Of a stretch of DNA of 53,396 bases, positions 36,754-46,848 are shown piece after piece. Each line of letters opens with the position of its first letter. The first letter of the stretch is position 1. A model generated the notes under the pieces. It saw nothing but the letters and a program-made list of their open reading frames with translations. It was not told the origin of the DNA and made no database searches. Made by a program: the position numbers and the translations under genes. The stretch covers positions 1-53,396 of the forward strand of contig JAGYIG010000023.1 of assembly GCA_018402455.1 (NCBI GenBank). Direction: 5' to 3'. Source of the DNA: Opitutaceae bacterium. GTDB lineage: Bacteria > Verrucomicrobiota > Verrucomicrobiia > Opitutales > Opitutaceae.

Positions 36754-36816
36754 CGAGTAGTGGGGCGGTAGGAGCTTCAAAGCATGCTCTCTACTCGCTA
36801 CCCACCACTCGCTCCT
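36754..36816 (-). repeat. Inverted repeat of heptamer type in the gap-pgk spacer
   Basis: The right arm (36786-36816, minus strand GAGTGGTGGGTAGCGAGTAG) and left arm (36754-36774, CTCCTACC..CCCACTACTCG) form a hairpin with an 11-bp outer stem, an inner stem with a bulge and a loop containing ATGCTTTGAA. The right arm can alternatively pair with the pgk leader, so the two folds exclude each other. Confidence 0.65.
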
Positions 36817-36840
36817 TTTAAGCGGCGACAGAGTCGCAGC

Positions 36841-37893
<1,053 letters not shown>

Positions 37894-37946
37894 TTACTCC
37901 AATGTATGTGGGTTATGTGCTGTTTTGTTTTAGACCACGTCGTCTG

Positions 37947-37982
37947 GACGCGGAAGCGTCATCGAAGTTGGCGGGAATCCCG
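37947..37982. promoter_or_regulatory. Two short inverted repeats in the gap upstream region
   Basis: GACGC-GGAA-GCGTC (37947-37960) and the palindrome CGGGAATCCCG (37972-37982) lie 57-92 bases before the gap ATG. They could be a regulator site or short RNA hairpins. I could not identify a convincing promoter. Confidence 0.3.
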
Positions 37983-38041
37983 TTGGCAAGGGGTTTTGCT
38001 GCGCATCCCCTGTCGCGGCCTGTTCTCTTCTTGTTCGGGGC

Positions 38042-40477
38042 CTAGGAAGACTGCTCCCAAAGTCCACAACCGAGGGCGGGCAGCCACAGCGGAGCCGTCA
38101 AAGCCGCAGGTGGGACCGGGTGACTGGTATGGATAAACTGTTCATGATCAGCGATCCGAGTCCACTCTTGGGCCAGCACCGCTGCATCCACCGGCACCTC
38201 GACATCGTGTTGGGTCGGGTTGATGGCGAAGAGCAACTGGGCGGAGCCTTGAGAACGGTCAGCGTTAAACAAAACCGCGACGGCATTGGTCTCCGGCACG
38301 AACCAAAACCGGAAAAACGTCTCCGACGCCCGGGTATAGTGGCGCATGAGCGCCCCCCGCGCCGAGCGCCGAAAAGCGATCCAGTCCGCAAAATAGGCGT
38401 GCGTGCTCGGAAACCGCTCCATGCGACGGTAGTCGAGGGCGTTCAGGTCGCCCCGTCGGTAGGTGTTGGTGACGCCGTGCTTGGAGCGCAAAAAATCCTG
38501 CCCCGCCGAGATCATGGGAATCCCGATGGAGGCAAACAGCACCGCAGCCATGAGATGCGTGCGACGACGATCGTTGGCGGTCGGCAGGTGTCCGTTGCCA
38601 TCGGCGTTCTCGGTGATCTCGTCGATCCAGGTCCGATCATCGTGCGATTCCACGTAGTTGACGGTCTGCGCCGGCCAATGCGCGAAGTGCCAAGGCGAGC
38701 CTTTGAAATAATACTCAAACGATTCCTGCGAGGAGCCGCCTTTGACGAAATCCTTCAGAAATCGCCGGTATCCGTCGTTCCATGACGCCCAACCGGAATC
38801 GCCCAGCTCGCCCGCGATGTGGCCGCGGAAGCTCCACGGCTCGGCGATCAGGATCACGTCCTGCTTCACCCGCTTGAGGGCGACTTCAATCTCCCGCAAC
38901 ACCTCGGCCCCCAAAAGCTCCGCCAAATCGAAGCGAAACCCGTCCACCCCAAACGTGCGCATCAGGTGCGCACAGCTGTCGATAATCAGGCGTTTGGCCA
39001 TGGCCGCATCCGCTCGCAGGTCGTTGCCACACCCGCTCCAATTCATCAGATCCCCCGCGGGATTGGTGTTAAAATAGTAGAGCTTATCGATGAACATCAG
39101 GTGCGCCGGCACCCCCACGTGGTTGTAGACGACATCGAGCACCACCGCGATGCCTTTGCGGTGAAACGCCCGCACCACTTCCTGAAACTCGTGAATACCC
39201 GAGGCCCGACCCGGATCCGCCGCGTAGGTGCTCTCCGGCGCGAAGTAGTTGTTGGTCATATAGCCCCAGTGATACTCCTCCACCGACTCGCTATCGAACT
39301 CCTGCACGGGTTGCAGTTCGACACAGTTCACCCCCAGTCGACCGAGATAAAAGTCCGGGCTTTCAATCCACTGGAGCAGGCCGCGAAACCCTCGTCGCTC
39401 CTCCGTCGTGGCCGCCGTCGGCGCCAGCGCGGCCAAGTCCCGCACGTGCGCTTCGCAAATCACCAGATCCTGCCATGCGGGGGTGCGGAAGCCATCCTGC
39501 AACGCGGCACCTTCCCGCACGATTACGCCCGGTCCCGTGCGCCCCACCGCCGCGAGGGCATACGGGTCCAACACGGGCTGCGCCGGATCAAACAGGCTGA
39601 ATTCATCGTTCGGGCCGTCGAGCCGATAGCTGTAAAAACTGCCTTCCCAATCTCCCGTCACCACCGCCTCCCAAACCGAGCGGTCCCCGGCGGGTCCCTG
39701 CTCCCGCCGCGCCAACCGGTGCCAGTGCTCGATGCCCTCTCGGTCGGTCAACACCAGTTCGACTTGGCGCGCCCGGGGAGCGAAGAGCCGGAAGCGCGTT
39801 TGTCCCGCCTCCACCAAAGCCCCCATGCGGAGATCCGTTTGCAGTTGGTGAAAAAAACCCGCCAGTCGCAACGGCACGGAGTGGTCCTCCTCCCGATGCG
39901 TCCAGTGCACCCGCCACGACTGGGTGAGGTCGATCGGCTCAGCCAATTCGAACGTGAACAGGTGGCGCCCGGTGCGTTCCGGATCCAGGATTCGGTTCCG
40001 GATCCCCGATTCGTCCATCACCCCATTCGGCGCCTGATCCGGCACCGGCAGCCATTGCCCTTCGCCGGTGACGAATTTGAACCGCTGGGGCGGAGAGCCC
40101 TTGAAATCCGCCGCCGCGCCCCGCCAGAGCCACACCGGTTCCTCGTCCAACGAGGCCGCCGTCAGCCGCCACGCGTCCTGCCCCACCGCCGCCCCCCAAC
40201 CATTAAAATCTCCCGCCAAATAGAAGTTGGAGGAGGGTTCAATTTGATCCGACCGCCGCGGCAGAAAGAAAAAAATATCGCCCTGTGGGGTCTCAAAATA
40301 TCCACTCTCACTCCCATACGTGTGGTCGGGCACCCGTCCCAGCGGTTTGACCTCCAGGCCCCCGCTAAACCGCAGCGGCGGCGGGTGCCGCGCCTTCCAG
40401 TCACGGGCCAGTTCCAGGACCCCCCGGGTGGGCGAGCTTAACCAAGCTTGGACGATATGATTGGCGCGGGAAGACAT
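38042..40477 (-). CDS. Pullulanase/debranching-type GH13 protein with CBM48-like domains
   Basis: The 811-residue protein has no signal peptide and should act on cytoplasmic glycogen or imported branched dextrins. It begins with an AMPK/CBM48-like module (FYLAGDFNGWG, residues 85-95), then a second CBM48-like unit (RFRLFAPRARQVELVL, 228-243), and a GH13 barrel from about residue 335. Catalytic positions are Asp517 (VDGFRFDLAELLG), Glu546 (LIAEPWS) and Asp613/614 (ESHDDRTW). The sequence YHWGYMTNNYFAPES is of the pullulanase/isoamylase type. It lies upstream of gap-pgk-tpi on the same strand. It may be a debranching or a branching-related enzyme; the motif set favours alpha-1,6 cleavage. Confidence 0.87.
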   Translation of the reverse strand: MSSRANHIVQAWLSSPTRGVLELARDWKARHPPPLRFSGGLEVKPLGRVPDHTYGSESGYFETPQGDIFFFLPRRSDQIEPSSNFYLAGDFNGWGAAVGQDAWRLTAASLDEEPVWLWRGAAADFKGSPPQRFKFVTGEGQWLPVPDQAPNGVMDESGIRNRILDPERTGRHLFTFELAEPIDLTQSWRVHWTHREEDHSVPLRLAGFFHQLQTDLRMGALVEAGQTRFRLFAPRARQVELVLTDREGIEHWHRLARREQGPAGDRSVWEAVVTGDWEGSFYSYRLDGPNDEFSLFDPAQPVLDPYALAAVGRTGPGVIVREGAALQDGFRTPAWQDLVICEAHVRDLAALAPTAATTEERRGFRGLLQWIESPDFYLGRLGVNCVELQPVQEFDSESVEEYHWGYMTNNYFAPESTYAADPGRASGIHEFQEVVRAFHRKGIAVVLDVVYNHVGVPAHLMFIDKLYYFNTNPAGDLMNWSGCGNDLRADAAMAKRLIIDSCAHLMRTFGVDGFRFDLAELLGAEVLREIEVALKRVKQDVILIAEPWSFRGHIAGELGDSGWASWNDGYRRFLKDFVKGGSSQESFEYYFKGSPWHFAHWPAQTVNYVESHDDRTWIDEITENADGNGHLPTANDRRRTHLMAAVLFASIGIPMISAGQDFLRSKHGVTNTYRRGDLNALDYRRMERFPSTHAYFADWIAFRRSARGALMRHYTRASETFFRFWFVPETNAVAVLFNADRSQGSAQLLFAINPTQHDVEVPVDAAVLAQEWTRIADHEQFIHTSHPVPPAALTAPLWLPALGCGLWEQSS

Positions 40478-40697
40478 CGGAGTGACGGCCCCCAGCTTCC
40501 GCCGCGCGCGCCAAGTAACAAGTTCTTAGTGGCCAACCAGCCACCGTCGCAGATCGGCCTTGGGGCCCGACCCGACGAGTCGGTGCCGCCTTCTCCGGGC
40601 CTTGCGGTGCCCCGGCCTTCCCGTTCACCGTTGCCCCCGCCCGCCTCCCCGGTGCGGGATAAACCCTCCACCATCGTCCCTGATTCCTCAACTTCTC

Positions 40698-41786
40698 ATG
40701 TCCTCCGCCCGCACCCTCGTCGCCCTTTCCGGCGGTGTCGACAGCGCTGTCGCCGCCTTGCTGCTCCAGCGGGCCGGGAGCGACGTCGAGGCCGCCTACA
40801 TGAAAAATTGGATCAATGAGGACCACATCATCGGCGACTGCCCTTGGGAACAGGACATCGTCGATGCGCGGGCGGTGGCTGACCATCTCGGGATTCCCTT
40901 TCGGGTCGTCAACCTGATGGAGGAGTATCGCGAACGGGTCGTGGCCTACCTGCTCGACGGCTACCAGCGCGGCCTCACCCCCAACCCGGATGTGATCTGC
41001 AACCGCGACATCAAGTTTGGGGTATTCGCCCAATGGGGACGCGATCACGGTTTCGACGCCGTCGCGACCGGCCACTACGCGCAACGCACCCCCGGGCCGG
41101 CCGCCACGTGGCAACTCCTCGAGGGGGCCGATCCGCGCAAGGATCAAACTTACTTTCTGGCACTCCTGGAACAGGATCAACTGGCCGGCGCCCGCTTCCC
41201 CATCGGTCATCTCACCAAACCGGAGCTTCGCGAAATCGCCCGCGCCGCCGGTCTGCCCAATGCCACCAAGAAAGACAGCCAGGGCATCTGTTTCATCGGC
41301 CAAGTCAAAATGCAGGACTTTTTGCGCGAATACGTGCCGGATCAACCGGGGCCCATCGTCCGCGCCGCCGACGAGTCGGTCCTGGGCGAGCATCGCGGAT
41401 TACACTACTTCACCCTCGGGCAGCGCAAGGGCATCGGCGTGCCCTCGAACACGGACGGCAAGGCCTACGTGGTGGTGGGCAAGCGGGCTGCCGATCAGGC
41501 CTTGCTCGTCGCCTTCGACGAGCCGCGGGCCCCCGGTCTCTTCACCACGGCAGTTCGAATTCGTTCGCTGCGGTGGAACACGCCGAGCCCTCCGCGCACC
41601 CCCTGCGCCTTGGAGGGCAAGGTGCGCTATCGGGATCCCCACGTCGCCCTCCAGTTCGAACCGGACCCGGCCGATCCGACCCGCGCTTCCATCACATTCG
41701 CCAGCCCCCAACGGGGACTGGCCGCCGGTCAAATTCTCGCCCTCTACGAAGGGAATCGCCTCCTCGGTGGCGGCGTTTACTGGTGA
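40698..41786 (+). CDS. mnmA: tRNA-specific 2-thiouridylase
   Basis: MnmA thiolates uridine 34 of tRNA-Lys, Glu and Gln. The 362-residue protein has the PP-loop [15 protein letters not shown] (residues 9-23), the catalytic cysteines Cys101 ([13 protein letters not shown]) and Cys198 ([12 protein letters not shown]), and the C-terminal beta-barrel with [10 protein letters not shown]. The ATG at 40698 fits; the in-frame extension to 40560 is proline/arginine-rich spacer. It is divergent from the pullulanase-type gene (220-base spacer). Confidence 0.96.
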   Translation: MSSARTLVALSGGVDSAVAALLLQRAGSDVEAAYMKNWINEDHIIGDCPWEQDIVDARAVADHLGIPFRVVNLMEEYRERVVAYLLDGYQRGLTPNPDVICNRDIKFGVFAQWGRDHGFDAVATGHYAQRTPGPAATWQLLEGADPRKDQTYFLALLEQDQLAGARFPIGHLTKPELREIARAAGLPNATKKDSQGICFIGQVKMQDFLREYVPDQPGPIVRAADESVLGEHRGLHYFTLGQRKGIGVPSNTDGKAYVVVGKRAADQALLVAFDEPRAPGLFTTAVRIRSLRWNTPSPPRTPCALEGKVRYRDPHVALQFEPDPADPTRASITFASPQRGLAAGQILALYEGNRLLGGGVYW

Positions 41787-41888
41787 AGGGTAACCCCGAA
41801 TCTGGAAAATCTGCGTGCAACCCGGCTCGCGGTGCCTAGAAAATCAGATTTGTAACATTTCCCCTCGGCCCCCCGCTCGCGCTCTCTC

Positions 41889-42467
41889 TTGAAGACCCAA
41901 TATCTCCTGCTCGTTTGGTATGTCGGATTCGTGGTGTCCTCCCTGTTCTACCTGAGCTTGATGCACCAGACCCGCTCCACTGCGCGGTTGGACGAAACTG
42001 AACTGGAGAACTTCCGAGCCCTCGCCCTCGCCGAGCAGGACCTCGCGCTGGCCCAACAGCGCACCCTCGACGCAATCGCCCTGCTGGAAGCCACGGAGCG
42101 AGCGACCCAACTCGCCGATCGCTTTCACTTCTACTACATCGGGTTCGCTTTTATCGGCTCCCTGCCTCTGGCCGCCTACGCGGGGCAGTCGATGCGCGAC
42201 AAACTCTTTGTGACGCGCCCGGCCAACATGCCGCACGTCGTTTATTGGACCCTCTTCGGCGTCTCCACCCGGCGCACGGCGATCCGATACATGTGGCTAT
42301 CCGTGGCACTGGCATTTGGGTCCGCGACCGTCGCATTGATCACCCCCATCGGCTACCTGGGCCTCTTCTCCCTCGTGACCGCTTACCTCTATCAATACGC
42401 CATCGAGTGGGTCGACAAACACGCCTACTGGGCCAACGAAACCCGGGCCCCTTTCCCCATGGGGTGA
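41889..42467 (+). CDS. Unknown four-helix membrane protein, paralogue A of a tandem pair
   Basis: I do not recognise a family for this 192-residue protein. By eye it has a membrane helix at residues 5-24, a charged helical stretch (30-78, rich in Glu, Ala and Leu), a second membrane helix (80-98), a conserved polar segment GQSMRDKLFVTRPANMP (99-115), and two more membrane helices (133-152, 155-172), ending in WVDKHAYWANETRAPF. It aligns without a single gap to the next gene. That alignment supports the TTG start at 41889, which matches the neighbour's ATG; the first internal ATG would remove the first membrane helix. Function unknown. Confidence 0.8.
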   Translation: MKTQYLLLVWYVGFVVSSLFYLSLMHQTRSTARLDETELENFRALALAEQDLALAQQRTLDAIALLEATERATQLADRFHFYYIGFAFIGSLPLAAYAGQSMRDKLFVTRPANMPHVVYWTLFGVSTRRTAIRYMWLSVALAFGSATVALITPIGYLGLFSLVTAYLYQYAIEWVDKHAYWANETRAPFPMG

Positions 42468-42581
42468 ATCGGGCCAGCCACCTTCCCACCTTCAATCAGG
42501 TCTGGCACTCCCGCCCGTTTTCTTCTCAACTGACCCCCGTCCCGACTCAAAGAGCCCACCTCCACTCAACGCTCCCCACCC

Positions 42582-43151
42582 ATGAACATTCAAAAACCGC
42601 TCTTGGTCATCTACCTGATCTTCGTCGTGGGTTCATTCAGCTTTTTGATCTATTCAAACCAACTCGTGAGCTCGACCCAGTTTGCTCCCGACAGCTTCGA
42701 CCGCATGCGCGAGGCCGCGCACCATACCCGCACAATCGAAGAAGCCCGGGAGAACATCAATCGCTACATTACGCTGGTCGAAATGAGTGAACGCATCGCC
42801 TTGGAACGAGCTCGCATGAACTCCCTCTACGTCTGGTTCGCCATCGTCATGTCCCTGCCCCTCGCCGCCTACACCGGCCAAAGTATGCGGGACAAACTCT
42901 TCGTGACGCGACCGGCCAACATGCCCAGGATCGTTTTCTGGACCCTCTGGGGAGTGAGCACCCGCAAGACCGCCATTCGCTACATGTGGCTCTCCATCCT
43001 TCTGGCCGTGGTTTCGCTCGGCCTCGCCTACTTCAACCCCATGGGTCTCCTCGGTTTGTTCGCCCTGCTAACCGCCGGCCTCTATCGGTACGCCGTAAAA
43101 TGGGTGGACGATAACTCCTACTGGGCCAACGCCACCCGCGCCCCTTTCTGA
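42582..43151 (+). CDS. Unknown four-helix membrane protein, paralogue B of a tandem pair
   Basis: This 189-residue protein is the tandem copy of the preceding one. Residues 91-189 are identical at 71 of 99 positions by my count, including GQSMRDKLFVTRPANMP (99-115), GVSTRKTAIRYMWLS and WANATRAPF, while residues 30-90 have diverged strongly apart from their helical, charged character. The predicted layout is helix 5-25, extramembrane helical region 30-80, helix 82-98, conserved loop, then two more helices. The pattern suggests a conserved core with a variable sensing or binding domain. Gap to paralogue A is 114 bases. Function unknown. Confidence 0.82.
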   Translation: MNIQKPLLVIYLIFVVGSFSFLIYSNQLVSSTQFAPDSFDRMREAAHHTRTIEEARENINRYITLVEMSERIALERARMNSLYVWFAIVMSLPLAAYTGQSMRDKLFVTRPANMPRIVFWTLWGVSTRKTAIRYMWLSILLAVVSLGLAYFNPMGLLGLFALLTAGLYRYAVKWVDDNSYWANATRAPF

Positions 43152-43161
43152 GAGCCCCTAG

Positions 43162-43773
43162 ATGAGCCGCCCCGAACGCAAACGGATCGTGGGCGGCGTG
43201 CTCTTTCCCGGGTTTGAACTCCTCGACATCTTCGGGCCGCTGGAGCTCTTTGGTCTGCTGACCGATCGCGTCGAAATTGTGATGATCGGGGAACAGGCCG
43301 GCCCCGTCCCCAGCGCCCAAGGTCCCTCCGCGCTCGTCGACCAGCCGTTCACCGCGGTCCCCGCCCTCGACGTGCTGATCATACCCGGTGGCATCGGTGC
43401 CCGCACCCAAGTGGAAAATCCCGCCATGCTGGATCATCTCCGTCGGCTGCATGCCACCGCGGAATACACGGCGAGCATTTGCACCGGCAGTGCCCTGCTC
43501 GCCCGCGCCGGTCTGCTCGACGGGCGCCGTGCCACCACCAATAAACTCTCTTTTGATTTCCCCGTCAGCCAAGGGCCCCAGGTCGACTGGGCCCGCCGCG
43601 CCCGTTGGGTGGAGGATGGGAACATCTTCACCGCGTCCGGCGTCTCGGCCGGCATGGACATGGCCCTCGCGCTCATCTCCCGAATCTGGGATCGCGCCAC
43701 GGCCCTCCACGCCGCCACCCAAGCCGAATATGTTTGGCACGACGACCCGGGAAACGACCCGTTCGCGACGTAA
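43162..43773 (+). CDS. DJ-1/PfpI family protein
   Basis: The 203-residue protein has the class I glutamine amidotransferase-like fold: GGVLFPGFELLDIFGPLELF at the start, the strand LDVLIIPGGIGAR, and the nucleophile elbow ASICTGSALLARAGLLDGRRATTNK. The C-terminal sequence DGNIFTASGVSAGMDMALALI matches the isonitrile hydratase/AraC-associated branch of the family. Possible roles are a small hydratase, glyoxalase or protein-repair enzyme; none can be chosen here. It starts 10 bases after paralogue B, so it may be cotranscribed with the pair. Confidence 0.88.
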   Translation: MSRPERKRIVGGVLFPGFELLDIFGPLELFGLLTDRVEIVMIGEQAGPVPSAQGPSALVDQPFTAVPALDVLIIPGGIGARTQVENPAMLDHLRRLHATAEYTASICTGSALLARAGLLDGRRATTNKLSFDFPVSQGPQVDWARRARWVEDGNIFTASGVSAGMDMALALISRIWDRATALHAATQAEYVWHDDPGNDPFAT

Positions 43774-43818
43774 ACCCCCTCGCCCCATGCACGGGCCCCC
43801 CACGCGAACCGTCTGGAG

Positions 43819-44451
43819 TCAACGTGCCTTCGCCAGCAGCACGTTCACCGCGAAACCCAGAAACACCACGCCCATTGCCCGGTCCACCCAAACGCCCGAT
43901 CGCAGGTAGGCCTGACGCCAAGACGGACGCGCAAACAACGCGGCCACCAGACTGAACCAGCCAAAGGTCCAGACCGCCATCCACGCACCGTAAACCGCCT
44001 GCCAACCTCGCGACGTGTCGGGGCTGACCAATGTGGTGTAGAGCGTCACAAAAAACAGCGCCGCTTTCGGATTGAGCACGTTGGTCAAGAACCCCCGTCG
44101 CCAGGCCCCCCGCCGCGCTCCCGGCGGGGTTTCGTCCTCAACCATCAAGTGGGTCGGGCCGCGGGACTGTAGAGCTCGCCATCCCATCCACGCCAAATAG
44201 CCGGTGCCCGCCACCTTTAGGATCGTAAACCCCATCGGCGAGTTGCGCACCAGCAGGCCCAGACCGAGCAACGCATAACTCACGTGCACCAAGATCCCGC
44301 AACCAATCCCAAAGGCACTACGGATCGCCGTAGTGCGCCCGTAGCGCAGACTCTGCCGCAGGATCAGGGCAAAGTCCGGCCCCGGACTGGCCACCGCCAA
44401 CCCGTGCGCCAACGCGATCGCGCCAAATTCAATCCAAAGTCCCTGCGACAC
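43819..44451 (-). CDS. LysE/RhtB-family amino-acid exporter
   Basis: The 210-residue inner-membrane protein has the LysE-family N-terminus HGLAVASPGPDFALILRQSLRYG, the GIGCGILVHVSYALLGLG helix, and the central GFLTNVLNPKAALFFVTLY motif, with about six hydrophobic segments. Family members export amino acids such as threonine, homoserine or lysine; the substrate is unknown. It lies 132 bases after the PilB-type gene on the same strand and is convergent with the DJ-1 gene. Confidence 0.88.
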   Translation of the reverse strand: MSQGLWIEFGAIALAHGLAVASPGPDFALILRQSLRYGRTTAIRSAFGIGCGILVHVSYALLGLGLLVRNSPMGFTILKVAGTGYLAWMGWRALQSRGPTHLMVEDETPPGARRGAWRRGFLTNVLNPKAALFFVTLYTTLVSPDTSRGWQAVYGAWMAVWTFGWFSLVAALFARPSWRQAYLRSGVWVDRAMGVVFLGFAVNVLLAKAR

Positions 44452-44583
44452 CCTTTCCCCATGAAAGAACTCCTCGCAGCTAGCGAGCCCGGAACAGCGT
44501 CAAGCAGGCTGGAGACAAAACCGGCGAAGCGCGCCGCCGCCTCAACCGACACGTCCGAGGCGGCCAACTCCCCCCCCACCCGA

Positions 44584-46290
44584 TCACAAATCCGGCGGCA
44601 CGGTCGCGAGGGCCTCTTCCATGGTGGTGATGCCTTCTTTGACTTTGAGCATGGAATCCTGGTGCAACGTTTTCATGCCGTCTTGCTGACAGATTTTTTT
44701 TAGGACCGCCGTGTCCGCCTCCTTGTTGATGGCTTCCACCAAGGCTTCACTCGTGGTCATCAATTCATGCACCCCCACCCGGCCTTTGTAACCGGCGTGA
44801 TTACACTTGGGACAGCCCTTGGGATTTGCCTCGAAGATGGGTCCACTCCAACCTAGGGCATTCTCGAGCAGCGTCTTCATCCGCCCTTCCGGCTCCAACG
44901 GTTTGCGACACTGCTTGCACACCCGTCGCATGAGCCGCTGGGCGCAAACGCAGACGAGGGAGGACGAAATCATAAAGGGTTCGACGCCCATGTCGGTCAG
45001 GCGGGCCACCGTCGAGGGCGCATCATTGGTGTGCAGGGTCGAAATCAACAAGTGACCCGTCAGCGCGGCTTCCACCGCAATGTTGGCCGTCTCCTTGTCC
45101 CGGATCTCACCCACCAGAATGATATCCGGATCCTGCCGGAGGAAGGCACGCAAGGCGGTGGCAAAGGTCAGCCCGATCTGGCGGTGCATTTGCATCTGAT
45201 TGATGCCCGCCAAGGTGTATTCGATCGGATCCTCCGCGGTGCGGATCACAAACTCCGGGGAATTGATTTCGTTGAGCGCGGAGTAGAGGGTCATCGACTT
45301 GCCCGAGCCGGTCGGTCCGCAGTGGAGGATCATCCCGTAGGGCGACTTGATGGCCTCCCGATAGCGGGTCAAATTCTCCTCGGAAAAACCGAGCGCATGC
45401 ATCGGCAGGGTCGACTTCTGTTTATCCAGAATCCGCATGACCACGCCTTCGCCGTGATTGAGCGGCGCGGTGGAAACCCGCAAATCGATGTCGATGCCCT
45501 TGCGGGTGTATTGTTTGAAGACGATGCGACCATCCTGCGGCATGCGCCGCTCCGCGATGTCGAGGTTGCACATGATCTTGAGCCGGGCAACGAGGGCCGG
45601 GCCCACCTTGGCCGGGAGGCGCAGCTTTTCCTGACACACCCCGTCAATCCGATAGCGCACAATCATCTCGTGCTCCCACGGCTCGATATGGATGTCGGAC
45701 GTGCCCGCAAAGTAGGCGTCTTCGATGATCCGATTGGAGAGATCGATGATCGGACCGGACTCCTCATCGGTGAGGTCTTCGTCGCTGAGTTCCGCATCGG
45801 GGGCAAACTCCATCCCGATGGCGTCAACCACATCGGCGAAATCGGTTGGACCGGACTCCTCCTTGCTGAACTTTTCGATGATGTCGCTTTCCCGGCCCAG
45901 GAGTCGCACAACTTCCAAGCCACACATGGCTCGAATCTTGGCGGGCAGGGTGACGTCAAAGGGATTGGCCACGGCGACCAACAGCAGTTCACCCACCTCC
46001 CCCACCGGCAGGACCCGGTGCTCGACACAAAACTCCTGGGGCACGCGCTCGTAGGTGCCGCTGTGAATCTGATACCGGGCCACGTTGAACGGGGCCAATT
46101 TAAACGCCTTCCCCTTGGCCACTTGCAATTGAAACGGCGTGATGCCGAACTCCTCGAGCAACAGTTTGTCCAGCTGGTTGCCGGTCAATTCGTCAGGCGT
46201 GTCGGCAATCGTTTGCCGTTTTTCCGCATCCAACCGGTCGGCTTCATGCAGCGCGTTGACAATCTGGGTCTGAATTTTTCCGAGCGGCAT
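44584..46290 (-). CDS. PilB/GspE-type secretion ATPase
   Basis: The 568-residue hexameric ATPase drives assembly of type IV pili or type II secretion pseudopili. It has an N-terminal MshEN-like region (residues about 38-145), the arginine-finger linker, Walker A GPTGSGKS (325-332), the Asp box [10 protein letters not shown] (351-360), Walker B ILVGEIRD (391-398), the His box [12 protein letters not shown], and two zinc knuckles CKQC (458-461) and CPKC. No pilin, PilC or PilD gene is close, so the partner genes lie elsewhere. It follows the MshEN-like protein gene by six bases. Confidence 0.92.
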   Translation of the reverse strand: MPLGKIQTQIVNALHEADRLDAEKRQTIADTPDELTGNQLDKLLLEEFGITPFQLQVAKGKAFKLAPFNVARYQIHSGTYERVPQEFCVEHRVLPVGEVGELLLVAVANPFDVTLPAKIRAMCGLEVVRLLGRESDIIEKFSKEESGPTDFADVVDAIGMEFAPDAELSDEDLTDEESGPIIDLSNRIIEDAYFAGTSDIHIEPWEHEMIVRYRIDGVCQEKLRLPAKVGPALVARLKIMCNLDIAERRMPQDGRIVFKQYTRKGIDIDLRVSTAPLNHGEGVVMRILDKQKSTLPMHALGFSEENLTRYREAIKSPYGMILHCGPTGSGKSMTLYSALNEINSPEFVIRTAEDPIEYTLAGINQMQMHRQIGLTFATALRAFLRQDPDIILVGEIRDKETANIAVEAALTGHLLISTLHTNDAPSTVARLTDMGVEPFMISSSLVCVCAQRLMRRVCKQCRKPLEPEGRMKTLLENALGWSGPIFEANPKGCPKCNHAGYKGRVGVHELMTTSEALVEAINKEADTAVLKKICQQDGMKTLHQDSMLKVKEGITTMEEALATVPPDL

Positions 46291-46296
46291 GGGCGT

Positions 46297-46848
46297 TTAG
46301 GCGTTGGGTTGCGAGGGCGTGACGGCACCGCCGGTGAGCGGGGGCGGGTTCCCTTCCACCGCGTCTGCTCCGCCTTGTAGTTTTTCCAGATAATCCGCGA
46401 TACCCTCCAAGGTCGTGCCATACCAAAGGACCCGCCCGTCGTAACGCTCCTCCCAGAATTTTCGCACAGCCGGGCTGAGGTAGTAGGCCGTGGCGACGAA
46501 GGTCATGTCTTCCTCCACGTCGAAGGGAATCGACCACGTGGCCCAGCACTCCTCGAGGTTGAGGGTCCGTTTGATGTCCTCGTTCAACTCGTAGTGTTCC
46601 AGGTCGACCATGCCCGTGCCGTCCGTGTCGCGCTGGTGCAGCAGGATCGCCTCTTCCTTAACGGCGTCCAAGTCATAGGCGAGGATGCCCAGCACGGTCC
46701 GCTGGCGCCGCGATCCACTGTTGATCAGGTCCAACAGCTTTTCATTGGCCGCTTCCAGATTCTCAATTTTGATCAGGTTTTGCTCCACCAGTTGCGCGCC
46801 CAGTAGGCGGTTGGAGCGCATGAGCAGTGAGCGGTATTCAGGATTCAT
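46297..46848 (-). CDS. Standalone MshEN-like (GspE N-terminal-like) protein
   Basis: The 183-residue protein reads NRLLGAQLVEQNLIKIENLEAANEKLLDLI near its start, which fits the N-terminal LGxxLVExxLI pattern of GspE/PilB N-terminal domains, and later MVDLEHYELNEDIKRTLNLEECWATWSIPF, like the second MshEN half. It has no ATPase domain. Such domains bind cyclic di-GMP or the secretion platform; the nucleotide-binding residues are not clearly conserved here. The ATG at 46848 overlaps the obg stop by 11 bases. Its pairing with the ATPase gene suggests an accessory or regulatory subunit. Confidence 0.7.
   Translation of the reverse strand: MNPEYRSLLMRSNRLLGAQLVEQNLIKIENLEAANEKLLDLINSGSRRQRTVLGILAYDLDAVKEEAILLHQRDTDGTGMVDLEHYELNEDIKRTLNLEECWATWSIPFDVEEDMTFVATAYYLSPAVRKFWEERYDGRVLWYGTTLEGIADYLEKLQGGADAVEGNPPPLTGGAVTPSQPNA

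Noticed and set aside
38819..40441. 540-codon plus-strand open frame opposite the pullulanase-type gene
   Set aside because: Shadow of a clearly coding minus-strand gene; arginine/proline-rich composition without family motifs.
41841..41851. Palindrome AAATCAGATTT before paralogue A
   Set aside because: Short, AT-rich and unaccompanied by a second copy, so no operator is claimed.
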